From Pectobacterium sp. PL152 (GTDB taxonomy: Bacteria > Pseudomonadota > Gammaproteobacteria > Enterobacterales > Enterobacteriaceae), in NCBI GenBank assembly GCA_021907015.1, contig CP091064.1:868001-932000 (forward strand): a stretch of 64,000 nucleotides of DNA. The letters run 5' to 3'. The notes under the pieces were generated by a model that saw only the letters and a program-made list of their open reading frames with translations, had not been told where the DNA came from and searched no databases. Numbering within the stretch: position 1 is the first letter of the stretch; every line of letters starts with the position of its first letter. Below, one piece after another: positions 32,295 to 44,363 of this stretch. A program made the position numbers and the translations under genes.

Positions 32295-33584
32295 ATGAGC
32301 ACAATTCAAGATAGCAGCCAGGTGTTAGAACAGACTTCAGGATGGCGTAAAAGCGATACCGTCTGGATGCTGGGCCTCTATGGCACAGCCATCGGCGCTG
32401 GCGTGTTATTCTTACCTATCAACGCGGGTATTGGTGGTTTAATTCCGTTAATTATCATGGCGCTGATTGCTTTCCCGATGACATATTATTCTCACCGTGC
32501 TTTATGCCGTTTTGTATTATCCGGCAAAAAAGGTGGCGAAGATATTACCGAAGTTGTTGAAGAACATTTCGGCGTTGGTGCGGGTAAATTAATCACTTTG
32601 CTTTATTTTTTCGCTATTTATCCGATCCTGTTAGTTTATAGCGTCGCTATCACCAATACGGTAGATAGCTTTATTACTCACCAATTGCATTTACCTTCTC
32701 CACCGCGTGCTGTGCTGTCATTAATATTGATTCTCGGGCTAATGTTTATTGTTCGCTTCGGTGCAGCAATGATCGTTAAGGCAATGAGCATTCTGGTTTA
32801 TCCTTTTGTTGCCGTGCTGATGTTGCTGGCGCTTTATTTAATTCCGAACTGGAATACCTCTGTTTTTGAAAACATTTCTCTGAGTTCCAGCGTCACGGGC
32901 AACGGTCTGTTGGCGACATTATGGCTGGCTATTCCGGTGATGGTGTTCTCCTTTAACCACTCGCCGATCATCTCCTCTTTTGCCGTTGCCAAACGTAAAG
33001 AGTATGGCGATGACGCAGAGAAAAAATGTTCACGCATTCTGTCTTACAGCCACATCATGATGGTCCTGACCGTTATGTTCTTCGTCTTCAGCTGCGTACT
33101 GAGCCTTTCTCCAGTTGAGTTGATGGAAGCGAAAACACAGAACATTTCTATTCTGTCCTATCTGGCGAACCACTTTAACAACCCGGTCATTGGTTATATG
33201 GCCCCGGTTATTGCCACCATCGCGATCTCTAAATCGTTCCTGGGTCACTACCTGGGTGCGGGCGAAGGTTTTAACGGCATGATCGTGAAATCCCTGCGCA
33301 GCAGAGGCAAAACCATTTCCCATACCAAATTGAACCGCTTCACTGCGCTGTTCATGCTGATCACGACCTGGATTGTCGCGACGCTGAACCCAAGCATTCT
33401 GGGCATGATCGAAACGTTGGGCGGCCCGATCATCGCGTGTCTGCTGTTCCTGATGCCGATGTATGCTATTCAGAAAGTCCCTGCAATGAAGAAATACAGC
33501 GGCCACATCAGTAACGTCTTCGTCACCCTGATGGGACTGATCGCTATTTCCGCCATCGTTTACAGCCTGCGCGATCTGCTGTAA
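32295..33584 (+). CDS. sdaC: Serine:proton symporter SdaC
   Basis: Inner-membrane amino-acid permease (429 residues, about 11 membrane segments) of the hydroxy/aromatic amino acid family, importing serine with protons. [20 protein letters not shown] is the family's first membrane segment, and [19 protein letters not shown] a conserved mid-protein stretch. ATG 32295 is chosen over an upstream in-frame ATG because it follows GAGGAGAAATC. sdaB follows behind a hairpin. Confidence 0.95.
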   Translation: MSTIQDSSQVLEQTSGWRKSDTVWMLGLYGTAIGAGVLFLPINAGIGGLIPLIIMALIAFPMTYYSHRALCRFVLSGKKGGEDITEVVEEHFGVGAGKLITLLYFFAIYPILLVYSVAITNTVDSFITHQLHLPSPPRAVLSLILILGLMFIVRFGAAMIVKAMSILVYPFVAVLMLLALYLIPNWNTSVFENISLSSSVTGNGLLATLWLAIPVMVFSFNHSPIISSFAVAKRKEYGDDAEKKCSRILSYSHIMMVLTVMFFVFSCVLSLSPVELMEAKTQNISILSYLANHFNNPVIGYMAPVIATIAISKSFLGHYLGAGEGFNGMIVKSLRSRGKTISHTKLNRFTALFMLITTWIVATLNPSILGMIETLGGPIIACLLFLMPMYAIQKVPAMKKYSGHISNVFVTLMGLIAISAIVYSLRDLL

Positions 33585-33600
33585 GCCCCGACACTAATTT

Positions 33601-33635
33601 AACGCCGGAACGTTATTTAACGACCGGCGTTTTTT
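33601..33635 (+). terminator. Terminator or attenuator between sdaC and sdaB
   Basis: Stem AACGCCGG / CCGGCGTT followed directly by TTTT, ending 13 bases before the sdaB start. A full intrinsic terminator inside a two-gene unit suggests that only part of the sdaC transcription reaches sdaB. Confidence 0.75.
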
Positions 33636-33647
33636 AAGGAAATCGCT

Positions 33648-35014
33648 ATGGTCAGCGTATTTGATATCTTCAAAATCGGCATCGGTCCGTCCAGTTCTCA
33701 CACCGTCGGCCCAATGAAAGCGGGCAAAATGTTCACCGACGATCTGGTGAACCGCGCGCTTATCTCATCGGTGACATCCATCGTCGTTGATATTTACGGC
33801 TCGCTCTCCCTGACGGGAAAAGGTCACCACACCGATATCGCTATCATTATGGGGCTAGCCGGTAACCTGCCAGATAGCGTAAACATCGATAGCATTCCGG
33901 CGTTTATTCAACAGGTGAAAGACACTCAGCGGCTACCGATACTCAACGGTCAATATGAGGTCAGCTTCCCGTTGGAAACGTCTCTGCGTTTCCAACCGGA
34001 GAACCTGCCGCTGCATGAAAACGGCATGACCATTCGCGCCTATAGCGGACAAGAGCAGGTTTATAGCAAAACGTATTACTCCATCGGGGGCGGATTCGTC
34101 GTCGATCAGGAAAACTTCGGCAAACCCAATCTGGCAGAGGAAAGTGCGCCCTACCCGTTCTTTTCTGCCCAGAAACTACTGCAACATTGCAACGATCACT
34201 GCCTGTCGTTATCCGCTATCGTCCTAAAAAACGAAATTGCGATGCATGGTCGGGAAGCGCTTGAACACTACTTTGCCGACGTGTGGAAAACCATGCAGGA
34301 CTGTATGCATCGCGGCATGAATACGGAAGGCGTGCTACCCGGCCCGTTACGCGTTCCCCGCCGGGCATCGGCGTTGCATCGCCTGCTGTTCATCAACGAC
34401 CGTTTTTCTAACGACCCGATGGATGCGATGGACTGGGTTAACATGTTCGCAATGGCCGTGTCGGAAGAGAATGCGGCAGGCGGACGTGTGGTCACGGCAC
34501 CAACGAACGGCGCGTGCGGCATTATTCCCGCCGTGCTGGCCTATTACGATCGCTACGTGCAGCCGGTAACCCCGGAATCTTACCTGCGCTATTTCCTGGC
34601 ATCCGGTGCTATCGGGATGCTCTACAAAATGAACGCCTCTATTTCCGGAGCGGAAGTGGGCTGTCAGGGCGAAGTTGGCGTAGCCTGCTCCATGGCCGCA
34701 GCCGGCCTGGCAGAACTCCTCGGCGCCAACCCAGAGCAGGTGTGCATCGCGGCAGAAATCGGCATGGAGCATAATCTTGGGCTGACCTGCGATCCGGTTG
34801 CGGGCCAGGTTCAGGTGCCGTGCATCGAACGTAACGCCATTGCCTCCGTGAAAGCCATCAACGCCGCAAGAATGGCCATGCGCCGCGCCAGCGAACCACG
34901 CGTATCGCTCGATAAGGTGATTGAAACCATGTATGAAACAGGCAAAGACATGAATGCCAAGTACCGTGAGACCTCTCGCGGGGATTGGCGATTAAAGTCG
35001 TGTTGTGCGAATGA
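33648..35014 (+). CDS. sdaB: L-serine deaminase (frameshift near the 3' end)
   Basis: Iron-sulfur L-serine ammonia-lyase (serine to pyruvate and ammonia). FKIGIGPSSSHTVGPMKAGK is the family start; the iron-sulfur Cys residues are in APTNGACGIIP and further towards the C terminus, with GLTCDPVAGQVQVPCIERN a hallmark. As written the frame runs to 35072 with a foreign tail. One G added to GGGG at 34979-34982 gives SRGGLAIKVVLCE and a stop at 35014, the normal family end. I therefore end the gene at 35014. Called sdaB because it follows sdaC; sdaA products look alike. Confidence 0.9.
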
Positions 35015-35079
35015 TACAACTGGCCTTGTCGCGTTAAATGCCAGGCAGATTAACGCGACAATCAGGGGATGATACGCAG

Positions 35080-35112
35080 GGGTTAATGCATTTGCATTAA
35101 CCCTTTATTTTT
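35080..35112. terminator. Terminator after sdaB
   Basis: Perfect 10-base stem GGGTTAATGC / GCATTAACCC with loop ATTT, followed by TTTATTTTTT. It lies about 65 bases after the corrected sdaB stop and overlaps the 3' end of the convergent XRE gene. Confidence 0.9.
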
Positions 35113-35541
35113 TATCGCTTTCAGGCAGTGACCAGACAATATTGTTTTCGGCCGCCGCGATGTACCAGTCCACAGTGCTGTTCGCTGGCTTCTTGATATT
35201 TTCATGCTTCGCGAGTGCCTTGGCGGGAAAGGCCGCAGCTTTCTTTCTGATACGCAGCGGCGTCTGTTTTTCTCACCGCTGATCTGCGCATGGAAAGACT
35301 CCACCTCGGCGTCAAAGAGCACGCCTTCAATCTGGTGCAGACGATTCAACCCACGCAGGATGGAAAGCAGGCTGCTGAGCGTAATGGATTCGCCCATTTC
35401 AGCACGTTTGATCGTCGCAATCCCCAGCCCTGCTCTCTCGGCAAGATCAACCTGCGATAAGCGCTGCTGGATTCTGGCGTCTTTTATTCTCCGGCACAGC
35501 TCGGTAATAATTTCGCCTTCGTTCATGGTGCTAAATTTCAT
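35105..35541 (-). CDS. XRE-family DNA-binding regulator, HipB-like (frameshifted)
   Basis: About 145 residues with an N-terminal Cro/C1-type helix-turn-helix: RIQQRLSQVDLAERAGLGIA followed by TIKRAEMGESITLSSLLSIL, resembling HipB-type antitoxins. The frame breaks at AAAAA near 35264; one added A gives KKQTPLRIRKKAAAFPAKAL and an end at ENNIVWSLPESDKK with stop 35105. The alternative frame gives an Arg/Ser-rich tail that looks like an out-of-frame translation. No hipA-like toxin gene is next to it in this window, so it is probably a stand-alone regulator. Confidence 0.7.
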
Positions 35542-35672
35542 CTTACCCGCCACTTGCCAGAGTCAAAAAATTTGCGCGCATTTTATCATCAATTTTTCAA
35601 ATGGCACGGACAATTGATGAACGGTATCCATAATTTTTTAAGCTCTTTAAATGCAGCGGCTTGATGAAAATT

Positions 35673-36488
35673 TCACCCAAAACGCCCGGTAATATAATCC
35701 TCGGTGCGGCGCTGCGTCGGCGAGGTAAACAGATCGTCCGTACGGTTGTACTCAATTAGCTTACCCTGATTGATAAACGCGGTGTAATCCGACACGCGGG
35801 CCGCCTGCTGCATGTTGTGCGTCACCAGCACCAGCGTGAAATGCTGCTTTAACGTTCCCATCAGCTCTTCAACAATCAGCGTCGAAATCGGATCGAGCGC
35901 GGAGGTCGGCTCATCTAACAACAGCACTTCCGGCTCAATGGCGATCGCCCGGGCGATCACCAAGCGCTGCTGCTGCCCACTGGATAGCGTCAGCGCGTTG
36001 TCACTCAGCCGATCTTTTACTTCATGCCACAGCGCCGCCGCCCGCAGCGCACGCTCAACGGCATCATCCAAAAAGCGGCGATCGCGTAGTCCCTGTAATC
36101 TCAGGCCATAAATGACGTTTTCATAGATCGATTTAGGAAACGGATTCGGGCGTTGGAAAACCATACCGACCCGGCGGCGTAACACAGCAACATCTAACTG
36201 CGGGTCGTTAATTGGCATGCCGTTCAGCCAGATATCGCCTTCGGTACGGCAGTTGTCCACCAGATCATTCATCCGATTAAAGCAGCGTAACAGCGTGGAT
36301 TTGCCACAGCCCGACGGCCCAATCAGCGCCGTGACCTGCTTCTTCGGAATACGAATCGAAATATCGTTCAGCGCCTGCTTGTCGCCATAGTACAGATTCA
36401 GATGTTCCACGGTTAACATCGTCTGTTCATCACTCAGTTGATGAACATCAGGTAGCGGTGCCATCTCCTTTTGTGTCATAAATCCCAT
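35673..36488 (-). CDS. pstB: Phosphate ABC transporter ATP-binding protein PstB
   Basis: Cytoplasmic ATPase (271 residues) of a phosphate importer. Walker [21 protein letters not shown] with the PstB-typical CFNRMND stretch, [18 protein letters not shown]-loop, signature LSSGQQQRL (a Ser where most PstB have Gly), Walker [14 protein letters not shown] and [17 protein letters not shown]. The N terminus is about 25 residues longer than usual. Last gene of a leftward pstC-pstA-pstB unit. Confidence 0.93.
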   Translation of the reverse strand: MGFMTQKEMAPLPDVHQLSDEQTMLTVEHLNLYYGDKQALNDISIRIPKKQVTALIGPSGCGKSTLLRCFNRMNDLVDNCRTEGDIWLNGMPINDPQLDVAVLRRRVGMVFQRPNPFPKSIYENVIYGLRLQGLRDRRFLDDAVERALRAAALWHEVKDRLSDNALTLSSGQQQRLVIARAIAIEPEVLLLDEPTSALDPISTLIVEELMGTLKQHFTLVLVTHNMQQAARVSDYTAFINQGKLIEYNRTDDLFTSPTQRRTEDYITGRFG

Positions 36489-36503
36489 AACTTCATCCTA
36501 CTT

Positions 36504-38148
36504 TCAGAGTGATAACGAACGATATTTCTCACGCAGAACATGGCGGATTCCAATCGCCGCAAGGTTCAACCCGACGACAATCAGCACCAGCAGCAGTGCA
36601 GTAATGTATACCAGCGGCCTGGCGGCTTCCACGTCCGGGCTTTGGAACGCCAAATCGTAAATCTGGAATCCCAGATGCATAAATTTTCGCTCAAGATGCA
36701 GATAAGGGAAAATGTCATCAACCGGTAAAACCGGCACCGACTTCACCACGCCGACCAACATCAGCGGCGCCGTTTTCCCTGCGGCACGCGCCACCGCGAG
36801 GATTAAGCCGGTCATCATCGCGGGAACCGCCATCGGCAGCACAACGTGCCACAGCGTTTCGGCCTTGGTGGCGCCCAACGCCAGTGAGCCGTGGCGTACC
36901 GACATCGGGATACGTGATAGCCCTTCCTCCGTCGCCACAATCACCACCGGCAGCGTCAGCAATGCCAGCGTCAGCGATGCCCACAGCAGCCCCGGCGTAC
37001 CAAATGTCGGATTCGGCAGCGCTTCAGCATAGAACAGCTGATCCAGCGTGCCACCGATGAGATAAACAAAAAACCTAACCCAAACACGCCGTAAACAATG
37101 GAAGGCACCCCAGCCAGATTGACCACGGCAATCCGCACCCAGCGCGTTAGGCTGTTTTTCCCTGCGTATTCATGCAGATAAACCGCAGCAATCACGCCCA
37201 ACGGCATCACCACAATAGACATCAGCACCACCATCAAAACGGTGCCGAAAATGGCGGGAAAAAGGTGGCCTGCGCTGTTGCTGTCCGGTGAGTAGTGCGC
37301 CAGCATATATTTCGCCTGAGCGCCCCAGTGGCTGACTTTTTCCACAGGTTCATCGCATTCGGGTACCAGGCCTGCTCAATGTCCCTGAGTGGGATAAGGT
37401 GAACGCTGCCGTTCGCATCCCGTAGCTGCACGGTATCACGATTAATGTCCAGATTGAGTGCGGTTAACTGACGCGACAGCTCATCGAAGCGACGTTGCAG
37501 CTCAATACGTTCAGCCTGAAGACGGGCCAGCGCCTGATTATCCAGCGTTCTGGTCTGCTGTCGCTTTTTCTCCTCCAGCCGTAGCGCTTCAAACTGCTGG
37601 TTGATCTTCGCCATCTCCCCCATGCGGATGGTCTGCGCCTTCGCGAGCAACCCCTGCACCTGCTCGACGCGATGCTGTAAGGTCGCGGGGAGATCCGTCG
37701 CCACCAGCGGCTGTTCCCCCTCTAGCATGCCAGCAAGATAGCCATAGGCAGTGCCGTTGTTGGGTCGTTTTAACACCAGAATGTCGGCGGGTTTATCAAA
37801 ACGGACTATGTCGCGTGACAGCAACGAACGAAAACTCTGACCATGAATTTCACGCTGGCCAATTTTGATCAAATAGCGTGTTTCAGCGTCCCCAGACGCA
37901 GAGGTTAAACCGGCCTGTTCCAACTGCTGGGGTGAAAGCGTCTGCTCGGCATAAATTTCCCCCATTAGCGCACGCTGCTCCCCCTGCTCCGGCTGTAACG
38001 TCAACAACCAGACAGGCTGCGGCCACAAATAGCGCATCCCCTGCCCCGCCAGCAGCACAATGATTGCCAGCATCGCCAGCAGGCTAATGGAAATAGACGA
38101 CGCGGTCAGCCACACCCAAGGCCTTCCCGAACGGAACCAGCGCTTCAC
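36504..38148 (-). CDS. pstA: Long-form phosphate ABC transporter permease PstA (frameshifted)
   Basis: Inner-membrane permease about twice the size of E. coli PstA (about 548 residues). The extra N-terminal half has one membrane segment and a periplasmic part with a long predicted coiled coil (about residues 145-235, AKINQQFEALRLEEKKRQQT to RFDELSRQLTALNLDIN). The C-terminal half is a normal permease domain with LALGATKAETLWHVVLPMAV as EAA loop. Breaks near 37338 (TGG, one G restores NLWEKVSHWGAQAKYML) and 37065 (run of six T, one T restores GLGFFVYLIGGTLDQLFYAE). Long forms of this kind occur in some gamma-proteobacteria. Confidence 0.88.
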
Positions 38149-40309
38149 GCGTTTTCTCCTTCATCACGATAGCGTTGACGTAAACGCTGCCGGATAGTTT
38201 CAGCCAGAGTATTCACGATGAATGTGAAAACAAACAGCGTTAATGCCGTTAAAAACAACACCCGATAGTGACCGCTATTCGTCACGGCTTCCGGCATTTC
38301 GATGGCAATATTCGCCGCCAGCGAACGTAAGCCCTGAAGCAGGCCTTCATCCATAATTGGCGTGTTGCCCGTCGCCATAAGCACAATCATGGTTTCCCCA
38401 CGGCACGGCCAAAGCTCAGCATCAGCGCGGCGAAAATCCCGGCGCTGGCGGACGGCAGCACGACGCGCCACAGGGTTTGCCACGCCGTCGCGCCCAACGC
38501 CAGCGATCCCTGGCTTAAACGAGCCGGTACGCTGAACAGAGCATCTTCCGCCAGCGAAAAAATCAGCGGAATCAGTGCGAAACCGAGAGCGACACCCGCC
38601 ACCAGCGTATTACGTTGCACGAAATCATCGCCCAACCACTGATACAGCGGCTGTCCTAACACCCAGATTTCCATGCGTGGCGCAAGCCAACAGCCAACGA
38701 CAAATGTCAGCAGGATCGTGGGGATGAGGAAGAGTACGTCCCAGCCGGCCGGGAAACGGAGACGCCAGCGCGTCGGCAAGCATTCAATCAGCCAGCCGCA
38801 GCCGAGCACGGCCAGCATCCATAAAATCGGCATAACCAGAATAGCGGACAGATACGTCGCAAAATGCGGAGCCAGCCAGATGGCTGCAATCAAGCCAACG
38901 ACGACCGTTGGCAACGCGCCCATGATTTCCAGCGTGGGTTTAATCCAGCGTCGCAGCGTCGGCGACATAAAACAGGCGGTATAAATCGCCGCAGACAGCG
39001 CCAGCGGCGTGGCAAACAGCATGGCGTAAATCGCCGCTTTCATCGTGCCCAGCATCAGCGGCATCATACTGAATTTGGCCTGATAACTGTCATCCGCAGA
39101 TGTGGATTGCCAGATATAGGCAGGCTCCGGGTAATTCTCATACCACAACTTTTGCCACAGCCCACGCCAGCCGATATCGGGATACGGGTTATCAACCTGA
39201 TAGCGGTGCCACCCCTGCGCCGTTTCAACCAGCATGGCAGATCCGTGCGGCGAAAACGCCAGTCTCTGCGCATGAGCCGGTAACGCCTGCGTCAGCAGCG
39301 CATGCGACTGCTTGCTGGCAAACAGCGACAGTTCACCCTGTGCATTCAATGTGGCAAAACTCGCCGCTGCGCTTCCGTTGCCAACAGCACCGATTCCCCT
39401 GCCACGTGCGGAAACTGGCGGATCTCCGTCAGCGTAGCGCCCTTTCGCCCGGAACCTCAAACCATTGGTTAATCTGCCCGTCGGCGGTCTGTACCAGCAA
39501 CGACCGCCCGCCGGACAACAGCGCCAGATGCAACGGTTCCGCCAACGGCAATTGCCGCTCTTCCCGCAGCGTCAGCGCGTTCGCCTCCACCTGCCACAGC
39601 GTTAATATGTTGCCGCTGAGCAAATAGACCTGCTGTCCATCTGGCGTCAGCAGCAGTTGGCTAACCGCGCCAGTCGGAAGCGTAATCTGTGCCCGCTGCC
39701 GTACGCCGTTTTCATCAACATCGGCAATAATCAACGCGTTTTCTTGCCCGATAGCCGCAACAACGGCATGCGTTTCGTCCACCGCCGCCACCGCCAGATG
39801 ACGCAACGGCTGCGCAGGCAACCCAAGCGAATAGGCCTGCTCACCGAGCGGATAAACCCAGACGGGAGACCGGTTTTCCGTGCGCGATAACACGGGCTGC
39901 ACGAAAACTAAGCGGCCGTCAGGCTGGCTCAGGGCATAAGTCTGTCGTTCCCCTGACTTTGCGCCAGTAAACTCAGTGCAGGAACCAGCCGGATACGTGA
40001 CATCGGTTGGTTTTCCGCAAACGGAATAAACTCCCCATAGCCCTGACTGTCGATACGAAATCCAATCTGCCCGTTGTCGCTAAGCCCCAACGCCAGCGAC
40101 GGTTCCGCACCGTGGCGCGGCACCGTTTTTTGACCGTTAACCGTGGGAGAAAGGAACAGTGGCGTCACCACATACAGTAGATAAAAGAAGATTAACAACA
40201 GCATAGCCAGCACCAGCAGCCCGCTGCCCGCAACAATGCGGTGAACCAAACGATCTACCCACGCTCGTCGACGATCCCGATACTGTGATGTGTTGCCTGT
40301 TTTTACCAT
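38145..40309 (-). CDS. pstC: Long-form phosphate ABC transporter permease PstC with periplasmic repeat domain (frameshifted)
   Basis: About 720 residues. After an N-terminal membrane segment (LVLAMLLLIFFYLLYVVTPL) comes a periplasmic part of about 300 residues with short repeats such as LLLTPDGQQVYLLSGNIL, LLSGGRSLLVQTADGQINQW and AFSPHGSAMLVETAQGWHRY, which look like beta-propeller blades. Then follows the permease domain with LALGATAWQTLWRVVLPSA as EAA loop. Breaks near 39938, 39440 and 38397 are each repaired by one base (LMALSQPDGRLVFVQPVLS at the first, GRAVGKTMIVLMATGNT at the last). Overlaps pstA by four bases. No pstS gene is adjacent. Confidence 0.88.
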
Positions 40310-40526
40310 TATTCTCGCCGTTAGAGTGAAGCCGCCAGAGTCGTGTTGCTAACGTATTGCGGGTAGCATATGTTGCCTTTACGCCCATAATATGACAATG
40401 GTAAGTCTGTCTATGAATTAGATTTTATCGTCATCAACACGCCATAATGTTGTTGTACCCTATCTCCACAACGGAAGGGTATGAATATTGGATGAACCTT
40501 CAGTACATGAGTTGAGCGGAGTGACA

Positions 40527-42599
40527 ATGGGTCAGGACAAACTCTACATAGAGAAAGAATTAAGTTGGTTATCCTTTAATGAACGAGTACTTCAGGAAGC
40601 AGCAGATAAAAGCAATCCGTTAATCGAACGCATGCGCTTTCTGGGCATTTACTCCAGCAACCTTGATGAATTTTATAAAGTCCGTTTTGCTGATTTGAAA
40701 AGACGCATTCTGATTAATGAAGAACAAGGTCTGGACGGCAATCTACGGCATCTTTTAGGCAAAATTCAGGCTCGTGTTCTCAAAACCGATCAAATCTTTG
40801 ACAGCCTGTACAACGAGCTGCTGCTGGAGATGGCGCGTAACCAGATTTTTCTGGTCAATGAACGTCAGGTTTCCCCTAATCAACAAGAGTGGCTGAGAGA
40901 TTACTTCCGGCAATATCTGCGCCCGCACATCACGCCAATACTGATCTTTGACGAAACCAACCTGGTGGAGTTCCTGAAGGATAGTTATACCTATCTTGCC
41001 GTCGAGATTATTCGTGGCGATGAGATTAACTACGCCCTGCTGGAAATTCCTTCGGATAAAATACCGCGCTTTGTCAACCTGCCAGCGGAAGCGCCGCGCC
41101 GTCGTAAGACCATGATCCTCATCGATAACATTCTGCGCTACTGTCTGGATGACATCTTCAAGGGCTTCTTTGATTATGATGCGCTGAACGCGTACTCCAT
41201 GAAGATGACGCGCGATGCGGAATACGATCTGGTTACGGAAATGGAATCCAGCCTGCTGGAACTGATGTCTTCCAGCCTGAAGCAGCGCTTAACCGCCGAG
41301 CCGGTGAGATTCGTTTATCAGCGCGACATGCCGGACGCGATGGTCGCTATGCTGCTTGATAAACTGGGGATCTCTTCCTACGATTCCGTCATTCCTGGCG
41401 GGCGTTACCATAATTTCAAAGACTTTATCTCTTTCCCGAACGTCGGACGCGCCAATCTGGTCAACAAACCGTTGCCACGTCTGCGACACACCGGATTCAA
41501 CCATTTTCGCAATGGGTTTGATGCGATCCGTGAGCGCGATGTGCTGCTTTATTACCCGTATCACACCTTCGAGCACGTATTGGAACTGTTGCGACAAGCC
41601 TCTTTCGACCCCAATGTGCTGTCCATCAAAATCAATATTTACCGCGTCGCCAAAGACTCGCGCATCATTAATTCAATGATCCATGCGGCGCACAACGGTA
41701 AGAAAGTGACGGTGGTGGTCGAACTACAGGCGCGCTTTGACGAAGAAGCCAACATCCATTGGGCCAAGCGCCTGACGGAAGCCGGCGTGCACGTGATTTT
41801 CTCGGTACCTGGGTTGAAGATTCACGCCAAGCTGTTCCTGATTTCCCGCCGCGAAGGGGAAAACATCGTGCGTTACGCGCACATCGGTACCGGTAACTTC
41901 AACGAGAAAACCGCCCGACTGTATACGGACTACTCGCTGCTGACCGCCGACGAACGCATCACCAACGAAGTACGCCGCGTCTTCAACTTCATTGAAAACC
42001 CCTACCGTCCGGTCAGCTTCGAGCATTTGCTGGTGTCACCGCAAAACTCCCGCGACAAGCTCTACCAACTGATTGATACCGAGATCGAGAACGCGCTGGC
42101 GAATCGTGATGCAGGCATTACGCTTAAGGTAAATAATCTGGTGGATAAAGGGCTGGCAGAAAAGCTGTACCAGGCTTCTTCTGCGGGTGTGAAAATTAAT
42201 CTGCTGGTGCGCGGCATGTGCTCACTGATCCCCAATTTGCCGGGGATCAGTGAAAATATTCAGGTCATCAGTATTCTTGACCGCTATCTGGAACACGATC
42301 GGGTGTATGTCTTCAACAACGGCGGGGACAAGAAAGTCTACCTTTCTTCCGCAGACTGGATGACACGCAACATTGATTATCGCATTGAAGTCGCAGTGGA
42401 AATTCTCGACCCTACGTTGAAGAACCGCGTGCTGGAAACGCTGGATATTTTGTTCAGCGATACGGTGAAAGCCCGTGTCGTTGATAAAGAATCGAGCAAC
42501 CGCTATGTATCACGCGGCAACAAGCGTAAAGTACGCGCGCAAAATGCCATTTACGACTACATCAAGGCGTTGGAGCAACCTGGAGATAAGCCTGAATAA
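40527..42599 (+). CDS. ppk: Polyphosphate kinase Ppk
   Basis: Makes polyphosphate from ATP (about 690 residues). It starts [20 protein letters not shown] at ATG 40527 behind GGAGTGAC; an upstream in-frame start at 40488 has no such signal. The autophosphorylated His is in [16 protein letters not shown], and [20 protein letters not shown] is the second conserved PLD-like motif. ppx starts in the stop codon (TAATG). The 217-base gap to the divergent pstC holds the promoters of both units. Confidence 0.97.
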   Translation: MGQDKLYIEKELSWLSFNERVLQEAADKSNPLIERMRFLGIYSSNLDEFYKVRFADLKRRILINEEQGLDGNLRHLLGKIQARVLKTDQIFDSLYNELLLEMARNQIFLVNERQVSPNQQEWLRDYFRQYLRPHITPILIFDETNLVEFLKDSYTYLAVEIIRGDEINYALLEIPSDKIPRFVNLPAEAPRRRKTMILIDNILRYCLDDIFKGFFDYDALNAYSMKMTRDAEYDLVTEMESSLLELMSSSLKQRLTAEPVRFVYQRDMPDAMVAMLLDKLGISSYDSVIPGGRYHNFKDFISFPNVGRANLVNKPLPRLRHTGFNHFRNGFDAIRERDVLLYYPYHTFEHVLELLRQASFDPNVLSIKINIYRVAKDSRIINSMIHAAHNGKKVTVVVELQARFDEEANIHWAKRLTEAGVHVIFSVPGLKIHAKLFLISRREGENIVRYAHIGTGNFNEKTARLYTDYSLLTADERITNEVRRVFNFIENPYRPVSFEHLLVSPQNSRDKLYQLIDTEIENALANRDAGITLKVNNLVDKGLAEKLYQASSAGVKINLLVRGMCSLIPNLPGISENIQVISILDRYLEHDRVYVFNNGGDKKVYLSSADWMTRNIDYRIEVAVEILDPTLKNRVLETLDILFSDTVKARVVDKESSNRYVSRGNKRKVRAQNAIYDYIKALEQPGDKPE

Positions 42600-44134
42600 T
42601 GCCGTTAACGAACAATGAAAAAACCGAGATGAAGCCGCAAGAATTCGCGGCCATCGACCTGGGTTCCAATAGTTTTCACATGGTGATCGCACGCGTGGTA
42701 AACGGTGCGCTTCAGGTATTGGGGCGTTTAAAACAGCGTGTCCATCTGGCCGACGGGCTGGACAACAAAAATGTGCTCAGCGAAGAGGCCATTCAACGCG
42801 GCCTGAGCTGTCTGGCGCTGTTTGCTGAACGCCTGCAAGGCTTCCCCGCCGTGAACGTATCCATCGTCGGAACGCATGCGCTGCGTCAGGCGGTCAACGC
42901 GCAGGACTTTTTGCGCCGCGCGGCAGATATTATCCCCTATCCGATAGAGATCATTTCCGGCCACGAAGAAGCCCGTCTGATCTTTATGGGCGTGGAGCAT
43001 ACGCAGCCGGAAAAAGGCCGTAAATTGGTCATCGATATCGGCGGCGGTTCTACAGAGCTGGTTATCGGTGAAGATTTCGAACCGATGCTGGTGGAAAGCC
43101 GTCGTATGGGTTGCGTTAGCTTTGCACAGCAGTTTTTCCCGAACGGTGAAATCAGCGAAGTCAACTTCAAGCGTGCTCGGCTGGCCGCGGCGCAAAAGCT
43201 GGAGACGCTGTCCTGGGAATATCGCATATACGGATGGAAATTCGCCCTCGGCGCGTCTGGAACGATCAAAGCCACGCACGAAATTCTCGTGGAGATGGGG
43301 GAGAAAGACGGCCTGATTACCCCCGAAAGACTGGAAATGCTACGCACGCAGATCTTGCAGTTTAAGCATTTCAAGTCGCTGAGCCTACCGGGTCTGTCCG
43401 AAGATCGCCAGTCGGTGCTGGTGCCCGGTTTAGCTATTCTGTGTGGTATTTTCGATGCGCTGGCGATCAAAGAACTCCGCTTGTCCGATGGTGCGCTGCG
43501 CGAAGGCGTACTGTACGAAATGGAAGGCCGTTTCCGTCATCAGGATATTCGCATCCGTACCGCGCAGAGTCTGGCGACCCATTACAATATCGACCGCGAG
43601 CAGGCGCGACGCGTGCGGGAAACCACGCAGCAGCTTTATGCGCAATGGGCAAAGCAAAATCCTAATCTGATGCACCCACAGCTTGAGGCCATCTTAAATT
43701 GGGCTTCCATGCTGCATGAGGTCGGGTTAGGCATTAACCATAGCGGCATGCACCGCCATTCAGCCTACATTCTGCAAAATACCAACCTGCCCGGCTTCAA
43801 TCAGGAACAGCAGCTTGTGCTGTCGATGATTGTGCGGCTGCACCGTAAAGCGATCAAGCTGGAAGAGTTGCCGCGCTTGAACCTGTTCAAAAAGAAACAG
43901 TATTTGCCATTAGTGCAACTTTTACGCCTTGCCACGCTGTTGAACAACCAGCGTCAGGCGACGACAACGCCGGAATCGTTACGGCTGCATACCGATGACA
44001 ACTACTGGACGCTGACGTTCCCGCACGACTTCTTTACCAACAACACGCTGGTACAGCTGGATTTAGAACGGGAACAGGAATATTGGCAGGACGTCACCGG
44101 CTGGAAGCTGATGATTGAGGAAGAAAAAGCCTGA
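42599..44134 (+). CDS. ppx: Exopolyphosphatase Ppx
   Basis: Removes terminal phosphate from polyphosphate and may also act on pppGpp (511 residues). The ASKHA ATPase-like motifs [16 protein letters not shown] and [17 protein letters not shown] are present, followed by a C-terminal HD-like domain with [19 protein letters not shown]. It starts in the ppk stop codon (TAATG), with further ATGs at codons 11 and beyond; the usual enterobacterial protein starts near here. The frame is intact. Confidence 0.96.
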   Translation: MPLTNNEKTEMKPQEFAAIDLGSNSFHMVIARVVNGALQVLGRLKQRVHLADGLDNKNVLSEEAIQRGLSCLALFAERLQGFPAVNVSIVGTHALRQAVNAQDFLRRAADIIPYPIEIISGHEEARLIFMGVEHTQPEKGRKLVIDIGGGSTELVIGEDFEPMLVESRRMGCVSFAQQFFPNGEISEVNFKRARLAAAQKLETLSWEYRIYGWKFALGASGTIKATHEILVEMGEKDGLITPERLEMLRTQILQFKHFKSLSLPGLSEDRQSVLVPGLAILCGIFDALAIKELRLSDGALREGVLYEMEGRFRHQDIRIRTAQSLATHYNIDREQARRVRETTQQLYAQWAKQNPNLMHPQLEAILNWASMLHEVGLGINHSGMHRHSAYILQNTNLPGFNQEQQLVLSMIVRLHRKAIKLEELPRLNLFKKKQYLPLVQLLRLATLLNNQRQATTTPESLRLHTDDNYWTLTFPHDFFTNNTLVQLDLEREQEYWQDVTGWKLMIEEEKA

Positions 44135-44229
44135 TTGCTGGAAATGTTGCCGGGTAATTCGAGCGTTTCCTGACCAGTAAAATGACGAAAAATCACTCAA
44201 CCGGGCTTCATCAGTCAGCCCGATTAACG

Positions 44230-44256
44230 TAAAGTTTACAGGGATGGGGCCGATAC
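44230..44256 (+). promoter_or_regulatory. FliA (sigma-28) flagellar promoter
   Basis: TAAAGTTT, 11 bases, GCCGATAC: this matches the sigma-28 consensus TAAAGTTT-N11-GCCGATAA in 15 of 16 positions with exact spacing. It lies 107 bases upstream of the YjfB-like gene and points to it. Confidence 0.85.
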
Positions 44257-44363
44257 CAAAATGATGGCTGGCGAGAATTTTGCCAACATCATGCAGCTTC
44301 GGCGAAAAGGTACGCTTCCTTTTCATGCCGGATATGGATCAACTCAGTGTTAAGGAGAGTAGA

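Noticed and set aside
40380-40440. Pho box between pstC and ppk
   Set aside because: TGTCATATT and CTGTCTATGAAT look like half-sites, but I could not find a second half at the required 11-base spacing.
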